DNA of 64,000 nt from Methylomarinovum caldicuralii (GTDB lineage: Bacteria > Pseudomonadota > Gammaproteobacteria > Methylococcales > Methylothermaceae): NCBI RefSeq assembly GCF_033126985.1, contig NZ_AP024714.1, forward strand, positions 2,558,990 through 2,622,989. Direction: 5' to 3'. The notes under the pieces were generated by a model. It made no database searches. It was not told where the DNA came from and saw only the letters and a list, made by a program, of their open reading frames with translations. Both the position numbers and the translations under genes were made by a program. Numbering within the stretch: position 1 is the first letter of the stretch; each line of letters opens with the position of its first letter. This document shows, one piece after another, positions 40,246 to 50,535 of this stretch.

Positions 40246-40476
40246 TTACCGCCAGCCGCAGACTTCACGCCGTGCGTGCCAATTGTCTGTCTGCTCGTCC
40301 ACGGCCCTGATGATATCCTGGACTGCATCGACCGCCGTTTCCTCGAAATAGGCTTCCCCACATTGCAAGCACACCCATGCGGGGACGTTGTCGAAGCTGA
40401 CATGCACGTCTTTACGATCGATATGCAATGGTGCATGCCCACGCACCATTTCACCCTGACAATACATGCATTTCAT
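40246..40476 (-). CDS. YgiT-type zinc-finger (MqsA N-terminal-like) antitoxin
   Basis: A 76-residue protein with two CxxC pairs (MKCMYCQGEM and AWVCLQCGEAYFEE), the zinc finger of MqsA/YgiT antitoxins. The DNA-binding HTH half of full MqsA is absent, as in many short partners of DUF4258 toxins. Its ATG overlaps the end of the toxin reading frame (TCATGA). The toxin gene upstream is frameshifted, so this antitoxin may be orphaned. Confidence 0.82.
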   Translation of the reverse strand: MKCMYCQGEMVRGHAPLHIDRKDVHVSFDNVPAWVCLQCGEAYFEETAVDAVQDIIRAVDEQTDNWHARREVCGWR

Positions 40477-40809
40477 GACTTGATTCTCACTCTGAAGTCC
40501 TTGGACCATTGCTTCCCATCCGGGATATATGCCGTGATCACCGCCAGATATTCGTCCTTCGGTGCACAGACGACATGAATAGGACGTCCGTCCACGCCTC
40601 TACCCAACATGAGACAACTGTGGCCTCTGGCATCTTCGGGATAGTCCTCTATGATTTCCCCCTTCCTTCACGACCTTGCGAACATCCGCGGTAGCAATCA
40701 TTCGATCCGGCCGCGACATCTGGCGCACTGCATGCGGCAAAAAGAGCATCCGCTGCGAAGCCCGCTCTCGGATCAACTGGCGGAATTCCGTGTTGCGGTC
40801 ATTGCGCAT
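40473..40809 (-). pseudogene. Frameshifted DUF4258-family toxin
   Basis: The reading frame starts at ATG 40809 (MRNDRNTEFRQLIRERASQR, then MLFLPHAVRQMSRPDRM) and breaks after VRKVVKEG. Removing one base from a run of five C at 40658-40662 restores about 60 more residues: EIIEDYPEDARGHSCLMLGR, VDGRPIHVVCAPKDEYLAVI, ending DFRVRIKS and stop, typical of DUF4258. The toxin is therefore inactive, or phase-variable at the homopolymer, or the base is a sequencing error. It begins 21 bases after nrdB and has no visible promoter of its own. Confidence 0.8.
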
Positions 40810-40829
40810 CAATATCCGCAGCGGTAGCT

Positions 40830-40956
40830 GTCAATCCCAACTCAACGCCCCACCCGTCTGATACTCCGTCACCCGGGTCTCGAAGAAGTTCTTCTCCTTG
40901 CGGAAGCCGATCTGTTCCTCCCACCAGGGCAGGACCTCGGCTTCGCTTTCCGGGTA
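40830..40956 (-). repeat. 3' end of intact nrdB (partner of the duplicate)
   Basis: The intact copy of the 127-base repeat, containing the last codons of nrdB. Together with 40097-40223 it flanks the toxin-antitoxin cassette in direct orientation. Confidence 0.9.
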
Positions 40957-41916
40957 GAGAGGGGTTAGCCCCAAGTCGAGCAGGCGGCGGTTGGCGAGAT
41001 AGCGCACGTGGCGCAGATGGAGCTCCAGATCGTAACCGAGCATGGGTTTGACGGCGTATTCGGCATAAGCCTGCTCCAGTTCCATCGCCTCGCCCATCAA
41101 TTTGTGGGCCTGCGATTCGTCGATGCGGGTCTCCGGATGCTCGCGCCACAGGGCCTGGATCAGCGCCTTGCCGAAGGCGACGTGGCCGGACTCGTCGCGG
41201 GCGATGTACTGGAGCTGCTCCCCGGTGCGCACCATCAGGCGGCGGCGCTGCAAGGAGAAGATGGGGCAGAAGTTGGCCATGAACCAGACGCCCTCGAAGA
41301 TCATGTAGTAGAAGAACAGGCCGCGGACGTAATCGGTAAGATCGCCGCCCTGCCCCTGAAGCGCGTGAGTCTGGGCGTTGCTGTATTCGAACTTGGCGCG
41401 GATCTGCGGCACCTTCTGGTACAGCAGGTAGATCTCGTCCTCGTCGAAGTTGAGGGACTCGATGATGTGCTGGTAGCTCATCGAGTGGATGGTTTCCTGG
41501 TGCATCTGGGCGATGACCGCCATCCCCACTTCAGGCGCGGTGATGCGCTCGTACACCGCCAGGGCCAGGTTTCGCTGGTGCAGGGCGTCGGCGGTGGTGA
41601 GGGTGGCGAAGGTGGTGAAGAAGGTGTGGCGCTCGTTGTCGTTGAGCTTGCCCAGCGTCATCAGGTCTTCGCCCATGCCGATTTCGGTGGGCAGCCAGAA
41701 GTTGCGCTGGGACTTGATGTAAGCGTCCCAGGCCCAGTGGTATTTGATCGGGGCGATGTTGGCGGTCAGGTCGCTGCCGCCCACCAGGCGCTTTTCGCCG
41801 TCCACCGCCGCCGCAGCTTCGCGGTCGGCGGCCACCGGTTCGAAGTGGACCTTGGTGTCGGCGGTCGGTTGCTTGCGTTGTTTGATCTGTTCGAGGGGGT
41901 CGTCCCAGTTCAGCAT
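40831..41916 (-). CDS. nrdB: Class Ia ribonucleotide reductase, beta subunit
   Basis: A 361-residue radical-generating subunit. Di-iron ligands appear in MHQETIHSMSYQHIIESL and RDESGHVAFG (two ExxH pairs) and in FEGVWFMANF. The tyrosine in HSMSY is at the position of the stable radical. It hands the radical to NrdA to make deoxyribonucleotides. GGAGAAG precedes the ATG, 19 bases after nrdA. Immediately downstream is a toxin-antitoxin cassette and a second copy of its 3' end. Confidence 0.96.
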   Translation of the reverse strand: MLNWDDPLEQIKQRKQPTADTKVHFEPVAADREAAAAVDGEKRLVGGSDLTANIAPIKYHWAWDAYIKSQRNFWLPTEIGMGEDLMTLGKLNDNERHTFFTTFATLTTADALHQRNLALAVYERITAPEVGMAVIAQMHQETIHSMSYQHIIESLNFDEDEIYLLYQKVPQIRAKFEYSNAQTHALQGQGGDLTDYVRGLFFYYMIFEGVWFMANFCPIFSLQRRRLMVRTGEQLQYIARDESGHVAFGKALIQALWREHPETRIDESQAHKLMGEAMELEQAYAEYAVKPMLGYDLELHLRHVRYLANRRLLDLGLTPLYPESEAEVLPWWEEQIGFRKEKNFFETRVTEYQTGGALSWD

Positions 41917-41935
41917 CGGTCTTCTCCTTCAAAAT

Positions 41936-44761
<2,826 letters not shown>

Positions 44762-44809
44762 GGTTGTTCCTCCCTCAGGTGAAATTCAGGTTTCGGGGTT
44801 TTGGAAAAA

Positions 44810-44839
44810 ACTATAGACGGTGCTTTCCAAAATGGTCAA
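44810..44839 (-). promoter_or_regulatory. Sigma-70 promoter of nrdAB
   Basis: On the minus strand TTGACC (44839-44834), 18 bases, TATAGT (44815-44810). The start would be about 45 bases before nrdA. Confidence 0.78.
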
Positions 44840-44872
44840 CCCCAATATCCTGTGCTTTTTCGGCGGAAAATC

Positions 44873-44892
44873 TGTGGATAACCTGTGGATAC
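44873..44892. promoter_or_regulatory. Two DnaA boxes upstream of nrdA
   Basis: TGTGGATAA (44873-44881, the perfect complement of TTATCCACA) and TGTGGATAC (44884-44892) lie one helical turn apart, about 35 bases upstream of the nrdA -35. DnaA is known to regulate nrdAB in E. coli, linking dNTP supply to replication initiation. Confidence 0.75.
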
Positions 44893-44975
44893 GGAAAAAC
44901 CCCCTGCCGTCTCAAAGACTTTGGCACAATATCCGGCTTGAGGAGGATGCCCCGACAACACCAACGAGAATCGTC

Positions 44976-46172
44976 ATGCCGACCCTGCCCCATCCTGAAC
45001 CCGCTCCGTCTCTGATCCAGATCGTGCAGCGCTTCCTGCACCGCCTGTTCCCCACTCCCCAGGCGGTCGCCCTGACCCTGCTGCTGGCGGCCGGTTTCCT
45101 GGCGGTGGTGATGCTGGCGGACATGCTGATGCCAGTGTTCGCCGCCCTGGTGATCGCCTACCTGCTGGAGGGGCCGGTGAGCGCCATGGAACGGCGCGGG
45201 GTGCCCCGGCTGGCGGCGGTCATTATCGTCTTCGTCGCCTTCATGGCCTTACTGCTGTTCACCGTCATCGCCCTGCTGCCGCTGCTGTACCAGCAGCTGG
45301 CCCAGCTGGCCCAGCAACTGCCCAACATGGTGACCCAGGGACTGGCTCTGCTCAACCGCCTGCCGGAGTTGTATCCGGAATTCATCAGCCAGAGCCAGAT
45401 CAACGAGCTCATCGCCACCGTGCGTCAGGAATTCATCCTCCTGGGCCAGCGCCTCCTGACCTACTCCTATGCCTCGGTGGTCAACCTCATCGCCATCGTC
45501 GTGTACGTGATCCTGGTGCCGCTGTTGGTGTTCTTCTTCCTCAAGGACAAGGACCGCATCCTGGCCTGGTTCAAGCAATACCTGCCCAAGGACATCCACC
45601 TGACCGCCCAGGTCTGGCGCAACGTGGACGCCCAGATCGGCAACTACATCCGCGGCAAGGTGATCGAGATCCTGATCGTCTTCGGCGTCAGTTTCCTGAC
45701 CTTCTCCCTGCTGAGGCTCAACTACGCCCTGTTATTGTCGGTGCTGGTGGGGCTGTCGGTTATCATTCCCTACATCGGCGCCACGGTGGTGACCTTTCCG
45801 GTGCTGATCGTGGCCTACTTTCAGTGGGGACTGAACGATTCCTTCTGGTACGTAACCATCGCCTACTTCGTGATTCAGGCCCTCGACGGCATGGTGCTGG
45901 TGCCGATTCTGTTCTCGGAGGTGGTCAACCTGCATCCGGTGGCGATCATCGTCGCCATCCTGTTCTTCGGCGGGCTGTGGGGGTTCTGGGGCGTGTTTTT
46001 CGCCATTCCGCTGGCGACCCTCGTGGAGGCGGTGCTGAGCGCCTGGCCGCGGGAAGGCTGTTACGTGGGCCAGAGCAAGAAAGGCGGCAAACCGCCGCGC
46101 CAGCGCAAACGGCACCACGGCCCGCCGCCCAAACACAAGAAACTCAGTCGCCCGCCTGCTGCAACGCCCTGA
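44976..46172 (+). CDS. AI-2E family transporter (PerM-like permease)
   Basis: A 398-residue inner-membrane protein with about eight hydrophobic segments. The family pattern is visible in VVMLADMLMPVFAALVIAYL, YVILVPLLVFFFLKDKD, RGKVIEILIVFGVSFL and PYIGATVVTFPVLIVAYFQW. The C-terminal tail is strongly basic and His/Pro-rich. Family members export signals or act as sodium/proton antiporters; the substrate here is unknown. The start at 44976 lacks a strong ribosome site. Its 3' end overlaps the convergent bcp by 29 bases. Confidence 0.85.
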   Translation: MPTLPHPEPAPSLIQIVQRFLHRLFPTPQAVALTLLLAAGFLAVVMLADMLMPVFAALVIAYLLEGPVSAMERRGVPRLAAVIIVFVAFMALLLFTVIALLPLLYQQLAQLAQQLPNMVTQGLALLNRLPELYPEFISQSQINELIATVRQEFILLGQRLLTYSYASVVNLIAIVVYVILVPLLVFFFLKDKDRILAWFKQYLPKDIHLTAQVWRNVDAQIGNYIRGKVIEILIVFGVSFLTFSLLRLNYALLLSVLVGLSVIIPYIGATVVTFPVLIVAYFQWGLNDSFWYVTIAYFVIQALDGMVLVPILFSEVVNLHPVAIIVAILFFGGLWGFWGVFFAIPLATLVEAVLSAWPREGCYVGQSKKGGKPPRQRKRHHGPPPKHKKLSRPPAATP

Positions 46173-46632
46173 GCCGGGCCAACACCTCGTCCACGTGGCC
46201 CTTGACCTTGACCTTGCGCCACTCGGCCGCCAGCCGGCCCTCGGGGTCGATGAGGAAAGTGCTGCGCTCGATGCCACGGTATTCGCGGCCGAACATCTTT
46301 TTGGGCTTGATGACGTCGAACAGGCGGCACAGGGTTTCGTCCCGGTCAGAAATCAGCTCAAAGGGAAACCCCTGGCGAGCCTTGAAGTTCTCGTGGGTCT
46401 TGAGGCTGTCTCGGGAGACGCCGAAAATTTCCGCCCCCAGCTGTTTGAATGCCTCGTAATGGTCGCGGAAGGCGCGGCCCTCCAGGGTACAGCCGGGGGT
46501 GTGGTCCTTGGGATAGAAATACAGCACCACCCACTTGCCCTTCAGGTCCGACAGCCGCACGGTCCTGCCGCCGGTGGCGGGGGCGGAAAAATCCGGCACC
46601 GGTTGTCCTGCTTGTACGTTGGCTTCACTCAC
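46144..46632 (-). CDS. bcp: Thioredoxin-dependent peroxiredoxin (Bcp/PrxQ)
   Basis: A 162-residue peroxiredoxin that reduces hydroperoxides. The peroxidatic Cys is in YPKDHTPGCTLEGRAF near residue 48. The usual resolving Cys five residues on is replaced (Arg), so it may work as a 1-Cys enzyme or use the Cys in ETLCRLFDV. GTG start with AGGAG 7 bases upstream. In E. coli and here it belongs after gcvR; an insertion sequence now separates the two. Confidence 0.93.
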   Translation of the reverse strand: MSEANVQAGQPVPDFSAPATGGRTVRLSDLKGKWVVLYFYPKDHTPGCTLEGRAFRDHYEAFKQLGAEIFGVSRDSLKTHENFKARQGFPFELISDRDETLCRLFDVIKPKKMFGREYRGIERSTFLIDPEGRLAAEWRKVKVKGHVDEVLARLRALQQAGD

Positions 46633-46654
46633 GTCGCGCTCCTAGATAGTGTCG

Positions 46655-47140
46655 TCACAAGATTGATGCCCAAATGGCGATACAGCGGATATGCACGGCG
46701 GCAAGGAAGGAAGCCGTATTTTTGGCATAACGGGTGGCGATACCCCGCCAGCGCTTGAGATGCAAAAAGGCGTTCTCAACCAGATGGCGCAGACGATACA
46801 AATGCTTGTCGTATTCACGCCGATGCCTGCGATTCCTGCGGGAAGGGATGACAGGCTCCATCCCTTGCTCTTTGGCCTGGGCGATGAGGGCATCACTGTC
46901 GTAACCTTTGTCCGCCAACAGGTACTGGGCGTCGATTCCCTCGATCAGGGTTGCAGCCTGGCTGCAATCCGCTGTGGGACCTGCTGTGACAACCATTCGG
47001 ACCGGCAGACACAGCGCTGTCACGGCCAGATGTATCTTGGTGTTGAGCCCCCTTTTGTGCGCCCCATGTCCTGGTTGCCGCCTTTGGCGCCGGCCGCATG
47101 AGGGTGTACCTTCACATGGCTGGCATCGATCATCAGCCAT
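46655..47140 (-). CDS. IS427-group transposase, orfB part
   Basis: The C-terminal half of the DDE transposase. From GLNTKIHLAVTALCLPVRMV it reads through LLADKGYDSDALIAQAKEQG (second catalytic Asp) to HLVENAFLHLKRWRGIATRY (Glu and YREK-like region). It is probably made by a -1 frameshift from orfA at an A-AAA-GGG-G slippery run (47056-47049 on the minus strand), not from its own start. The residues upstream of the shift point are therefore not translated in this frame. Confidence 0.85.
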   Translation of the reverse strand: MADDRCQPCEGTPSCGRRQRRQPGHGAHKRGLNTKIHLAVTALCLPVRMVVTAGPTADCSQAATLIEGIDAQYLLADKGYDSDALIAQAKEQGMEPVIPSRRNRRHRREYDKHLYRLRHLVENAFLHLKRWRGIATRYAKNTASFLAAVHIRCIAIWASIL

Positions 47141-47421
47141 TCGTAATCCGGCTCATCGATCAGCTGCTCGAGAACCTTCTCCCACACCCCCTTGTCCCGC
47201 CAGCGGCAGAACCTTCGATGGACGTTCTTCCAATCCCCGTAATCCGGTGGCAGATCCCGCCAGGGGGCGCCGGTGCGCAGAATCCAAAACACCGCATTGA
47301 TGAACTGCCGGTTGTCTCTGGCCACCCCGCCCCAGGCGCCTCGGCGCCCGGGAAGATGCGGTTCCAACAGCTCCCAAACCCGGTCGGAAATATCGTGGCG
47401 GCGGTGTGCAGGTGTCGTCAT
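47020..47421 (-). CDS. IS427-group transposase, orfA part
   Basis: The N-terminal 133 residues: HDISDRVWELLEPHLPGRRG, DNRQFINAVFWILRTGAPWR (the DUF4096 region) and YEWLMIDASHVKVHPHAAGA, which carries the first catalytic Asp. It ends 15 codons after MGRTKGG unless ribosomes slip back one base, which joins it to orfB. Confidence 0.88.
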   Translation of the reverse strand: MTTPAHRRHDISDRVWELLEPHLPGRRGAWGGVARDNRQFINAVFWILRTGAPWRDLPPDYGDWKNVHRRFCRWRDKGVWEKVLEQLIDEPDYEWLMIDASHVKVHPHAAGAKGGNQDMGRTKGGSTPRYIWP

Positions 47422-47486
47422 GGCGCAGGTCCTGTGATAAAGTCCAAACAGACGTTCAGTATCTCACAAACTCGTGACGACAGCAT

Positions 47487-48023
47487 CTAGAAGATGGGTT
47501 TGACCGGTTCGAAAATGGCGTCCACCTGCAGCTGCTCGCAGTAGTCGAGGAAATCGTCGCGCAGCGACAGCACCCCGATTCCCGGCGGAATCCGCAGCAA
47601 CATGTGGATGGTGCAGACGGTGGCGTCCACGTAAGGCAGGCGGTAACTGCTGCAGCGCAGATCCTGAATGCCGACGCCGGCCTGGGAAAAGTAGGCCACC
47701 AGACCTTCCAACACCCCGGCGTGCTCGCGGCTCACCACATCGGCGACGTAGAGCAGCTCCCCGCTCTCCTCCTTGCCTTCCCCGGTTGTCTCTTCCAGGC
47801 GGTGGTGGAAAATCTGCGCCTGCTGTCCCAGCACGGCGAGTGCGCTCTCCAGCCGCGCCACGTGATTCCACTTGCCCTGGACCTGCAGGAAACAGGCACA
47901 CCCCCGGGCGATCCGCGCCATGCGGCACTCGCGCACCTCGCAGTCGCTTTCGCGGATACTGGCCAGCAGCCGCTCGAACAGCGTGCCGTCCGGCTCACCC
48001 CAGGCGGTAATGATCAGTTGCAT
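47487..48023 (-). CDS. gcvR: GcvR-like ACT-domain regulator
   Basis: A 178-residue protein with two ACT domains (about residues 3-75 and 90-165), for example LIITAWGEPDGTLFERLLAS and VADVVSREHAGVLEGLVAYF. In E. coli GcvR senses glycine and holds the activator GcvA in check; no gcvA is seen here, so the partner is unknown. Gene order gcvR-bcp is conserved. Its TAG stop (47489-47487) is part of the CTAG at which the IS427 element inserted, so the last codons are intact. Confidence 0.82.
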   Translation of the reverse strand: MQLIITAWGEPDGTLFERLLASIRESDCEVRECRMARIARGCACFLQVQGKWNHVARLESALAVLGQQAQIFHHRLEETTGEGKEESGELLYVADVVSREHAGVLEGLVAYFSQAGVGIQDLRCSSYRLPYVDATVCTIHMLLRIPPGIGVLSLRDDFLDYCEQLQVDAIFEPVKPIF

Positions 48024-48117
48024 GCGTCCTCCAAAGCCCGGCGATCGGGGTTCTGCGATCGGTTACAATGAAGCGCCAAATCGACCTCCACGACAAGAAA
48101 AAACGGAACCGCAATCC

Positions 48118-48636
48118 ATGTTACAGATCGAGTACGACCTCCAGGAACAGGACCTGACCGCCTTCACCGAACACGAACTGCAGGACAAGGAACACTTTCA
48201 GAAAGTCCTGCGCCGCCACGAAGTGCTGCTCCCCGCCATCATGGCCCTGCTGGCCTTCTTCGTGTGGTTCTATTACGGCAACGTCCCCGGCGCCATCTAC
48301 ATCGGCCTCATGGCCATCCTCTGGCGTTACGTCGCCCCGCTCATTATCAAGTACAACATCCGGCGCCGTACCCTCAAATTATACAGCGCCGAGGACATCG
48401 CGCAGCTGACCGGCCACTACAAACTGGTGCTCGAACCCCAGGCACTGCTGCTGGTGCGCGGCAAGGAGGAAACCCGCTTCCCCTGGCGCGATCTGATCCG
48501 CATCGAGGATACCAAGAAATACATCTTCATCTACCTGGACGTCGATCAGGCGCTGATCGTCCCCAAGAAACAGGCCAAGGGCGACCTGAAGAAGTTCGTC
48601 GAGATCGCCCGCAAGCGCATCGCAGCTGCCGAGTGA
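48118..48636 (+). CDS. YcxB-like membrane protein
   Basis: A 172-residue protein with two transmembrane helices in a hairpin (about residues 40-78: LPAIMALLAFFVWFYYG and IYIGLMAILWRYVAPLII). A soluble C-terminal domain follows, with LVLEPQALLLVRGKEETRFP, WRDLIRIEDTKKYIFIYLD and ALIVPKKQAKGDLKKFVEIA. This matches the general YcxB-like layout. Function is unknown. It is divergent from gcvR. Confidence 0.75.
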   Translation: MLQIEYDLQEQDLTAFTEHELQDKEHFQKVLRRHEVLLPAIMALLAFFVWFYYGNVPGAIYIGLMAILWRYVAPLIIKYNIRRRTLKLYSAEDIAQLTGHYKLVLEPQALLLVRGKEETRFPWRDLIRIEDTKKYIFIYLDVDQALIVPKKQAKGDLKKFVEIARKRIAAAE

Positions 48637-48747
48637 CTATCGATAAATAGCACCTTGGCCTATTAGCACCTGTAGGCTGTAGGGAAGTGAGAGGCGGACA
48701 ATGCCGAGGAAAAGCGTTAATCGGCAAAATGCTTACCCAGCATAAGG

Positions 48748-49810
48748 TTAGCTGTCAAGCCCCGTGAGATTGTATACACGTTTTTTGAAGAGCTCCGGCC
48801 GCTTCTTCTGCCAGTCTTTGAGAGCCTGTACCGGTGATATGTGTCCCAGGGCCTTCTGGGGAATCTGATGGTTGTAGACACTGGCATACTGCATCAAGGT
48901 CCGTTCCAGATCCTGGCTGCTGCGGAAGGGGGTGGTTTTGAGGATCTCGGCGATCCGACCGTTGAAACGTTCTACCATCCCATTGGTCTGCGGGTGTTTG
49001 GGTGGGATGAGGCGGTGCTCGATGCCATGGCGTTGGCAGGTCTGGTCGAAAAGGTGACGGCCGGTCGGTTCGCGTTCCCCGGTGGCGCAGAAGCGGTCGG
49101 TGAATTGCTCACCCCATCCCTGGGGTTCGCCCCTTCGGGGCCCGCTACGCGGTCCAAATCCGCTCCCGGCGGATTTGTCTTTGCCGTTGTCGGTCAGGAC
49201 CTTGGTGATTTTGAAGGGAGCCTTGGCGATCAGGCGGTCGAGGAAGCCGGCGGCGACCTGGGCTTCCTTGGTGGGATGGGATTTCCAGGCAGACCCAGCG
49301 ACTGGCCCGGTCGATGGCGACGAAGAGGTAACGGCCCCGAGTCTCATCGGGCATCTTGGGCAGGTACTTGATGTCGATGTGGACAAACCCGGGCTCGTAG
49401 TCCTTGAAGCCTTTCTTTTTGGCCTTGGCGGGGGCGTTCTCCCCTTCCTTGGCAGCGATCAGTTCCTTGAGATTGGAGACCCCATGGCGGCGCAGCAGCC
49501 GGTCCAGAGCCGAGCGGGACATCTTGGGATGGATGAAGCGGTGAACGACCGCCAGCAGGTCGTCCAGGGGCAGCAGCAGGGTTTCGCGCAGACAGACGAC
49601 GATCGCTTCCTGCTGCGGGGTCAGGGTGGCATGGATGCGATGGGGCCGGTGCGAGGCATCCTCGACCGAATCGCGCTGGCGCCACTTGCGGATGGTATGA
49701 CGATGAGCGCCGTATTTCCTGGCCAGAACCGTGGCCGGCAGATCGGAGTTCTGGATCTCCCGGCGGATCTCAGGGGTGGTGCGGGCTTTCTTGTGAAGAC
49801 GGATGACCAT
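48748..49810 (-). pseudogene. IS481-family transposase, frameshifted and interrupted
   Basis: The N-terminal part starts near 49810 (MVIRLHKKARTTPEIRREIQ) and includes the HTH segment LARKYGAHRHTIRKWRQRDS. It also carries the first catalytic Asp region (GFVHIDIKYLPKM). One extra base in GGAAATCCCATCCC near 49285-49290 shifts the frame; the remainder (EAQVAAGFLDRLIAKAPFKI, VLTDNGK, then KHPQTNGMVERFNGRIAEIL) reads in another frame to the stop at 48748. A block of about 72 nt is also inserted at 49105-49176. The open frame extends upstream to 49975 without known homology. Terminal repeats were not found, so the element's limits are unknown. Confidence 0.85.
49105..49176. repeat. In-frame palindromic mini-insert in the IS481 transposase
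   Basis: About 72 nt (24 codons) that break the transposase between TDNGK and FTDRF. It consists of four tandem hairpins: CCCC-ATCCCT-GGGG (49112-49125), GCCCC-TTC-GGGGC (49129-49141), CCGC-TAC-GCGG (49142-49152) and AAATCCGC-TCCCG-GCGGATTT (49156-49176). It resembles a REP-like or palindromic coding-insert element. No second copy was noticed in this window. Confidence 0.65.
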
Positions 49811-49977
49811 GGCTTCCTCCTTCTCCGTCAAACTTGAACCTTCTTTCTTTCCGGCCTGAGCCTCTGCCATCAGCTCGCTCAGAACATCCCAAGCACGGAA
49901 CAAAGGATAGCTCCTTTTGGGGATATGATCACACGGGACCCAACACCTACCCTTTGGGCGCTGATGGAGTTTCATCT

Positions 49978-50535
49978 TTAGCCACAGCGGCCCAGACAAC
50001 GCGCCTCCCGACCCATGAAACGTTCCCCCACCGCCCCTACCCGGCGGTAGAAATCCGCCCCGCCGGCTCGGGCCAGATCCCGGAAGAAACGGCCGATCCA
50101 GGGCGCCAGGTGGCGCCGGAAGAAATCGCCCTGGCCGGGGTGGTCCTCCACGGCCAGCAGCGCCATCGCTTCGCACAGGGCGGCGGCATGGTCCTCCGGT
50201 TCGCCCGTCCCGATCCGGCAGACCCCCAGCCGGGCCAGATCGCGGCGCAGTTCCACCAGCGGCGTCTCGTGCAGGAATCCCCGGCGGTACCAGGAGGCAT
50301 AGGGCAGCAGTTCCCCCTGGGTGACACCGATGAACAGGGTATGGAATTCGTCCACGACCGCCTCGGGATCGGCTGCGGTCGCCGCCGCCTGCAGGGCACG
50401 CAAGGCTTCGGCCAGTTCGTCGTCACCGTGCACCTCCAGCGCCCCCAGAGTCTCCAGCAGCACCGGTTCCGGAGGTTCGCGCAGCAGGGCGGCCAACAGC
50501 AGGTACAGGTCGGCGCGGGCTTGGGCGTCAGTCAT
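49978..50535 (-). CDS. TorD/DmsD-family redox-enzyme chaperone
   Basis: A 185-residue all-helical protein of the TorD type, which guards molybdenum oxidoreductases during cofactor insertion. Recognisable are ARADLYLLLAALLREPPEPV, the family core VDEFHTLFIGVTQGELLPYA and SWYRRGFLHETPLVELRRDL. ATG at 50535 overlaps the Fe-S protein gene by 8 bases. This pairing, with the small gene upstream, is what I know beside formate dehydrogenase genes, which are not in the window. The IS481 remnant follows directly and may have removed further genes. Confidence 0.85.
   Translation of the reverse strand: MTDAQARADLYLLLAALLREPPEPVLLETLGALEVHGDDELAEALRALQAAATAADPEAVVDEFHTLFIGVTQGELLPYASWYRRGFLHETPLVELRRDLARLGVCRIGTGEPEDHAAALCEAMALLAVEDHPGQGDFFRRHLAPWIGRFFRDLARAGGADFYRRVGAVGERFMGREARCLGRCG

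Larger units (their letters stand above)
46646..47486 (-). mobile_element. IS5-family insertion sequence, IS427 group
   Basis: An 841-bp element. The ends form imperfect inverted repeats: ATAGTGTCGTCACAAG at the left and, complemented, ATGCTGTCGTCACGAG at the right. CTAG flanks it on both sides (46642-46645 and 47487-47490), a likely target duplication. Two overlapping reading frames on the minus strand encode a DDE transposase. It inserted exactly between gcvR and bcp. Confidence 0.92.

Noticed and set aside
44838-44940. CCCCAATATCCTGTG and CACAATATCC as NrdR boxes upstream of nrdA.
   Set aside because: They fit the NrdR consensus only partly and are about 85 bases apart instead of the usual near 31.
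49976-50040. A right-hand inverted repeat for the IS481 remnant.
   Set aside because: No sequence near 49830-49980 matched the left candidate TGTCAAGCCCCGTGAG well enough; the limits are left open.
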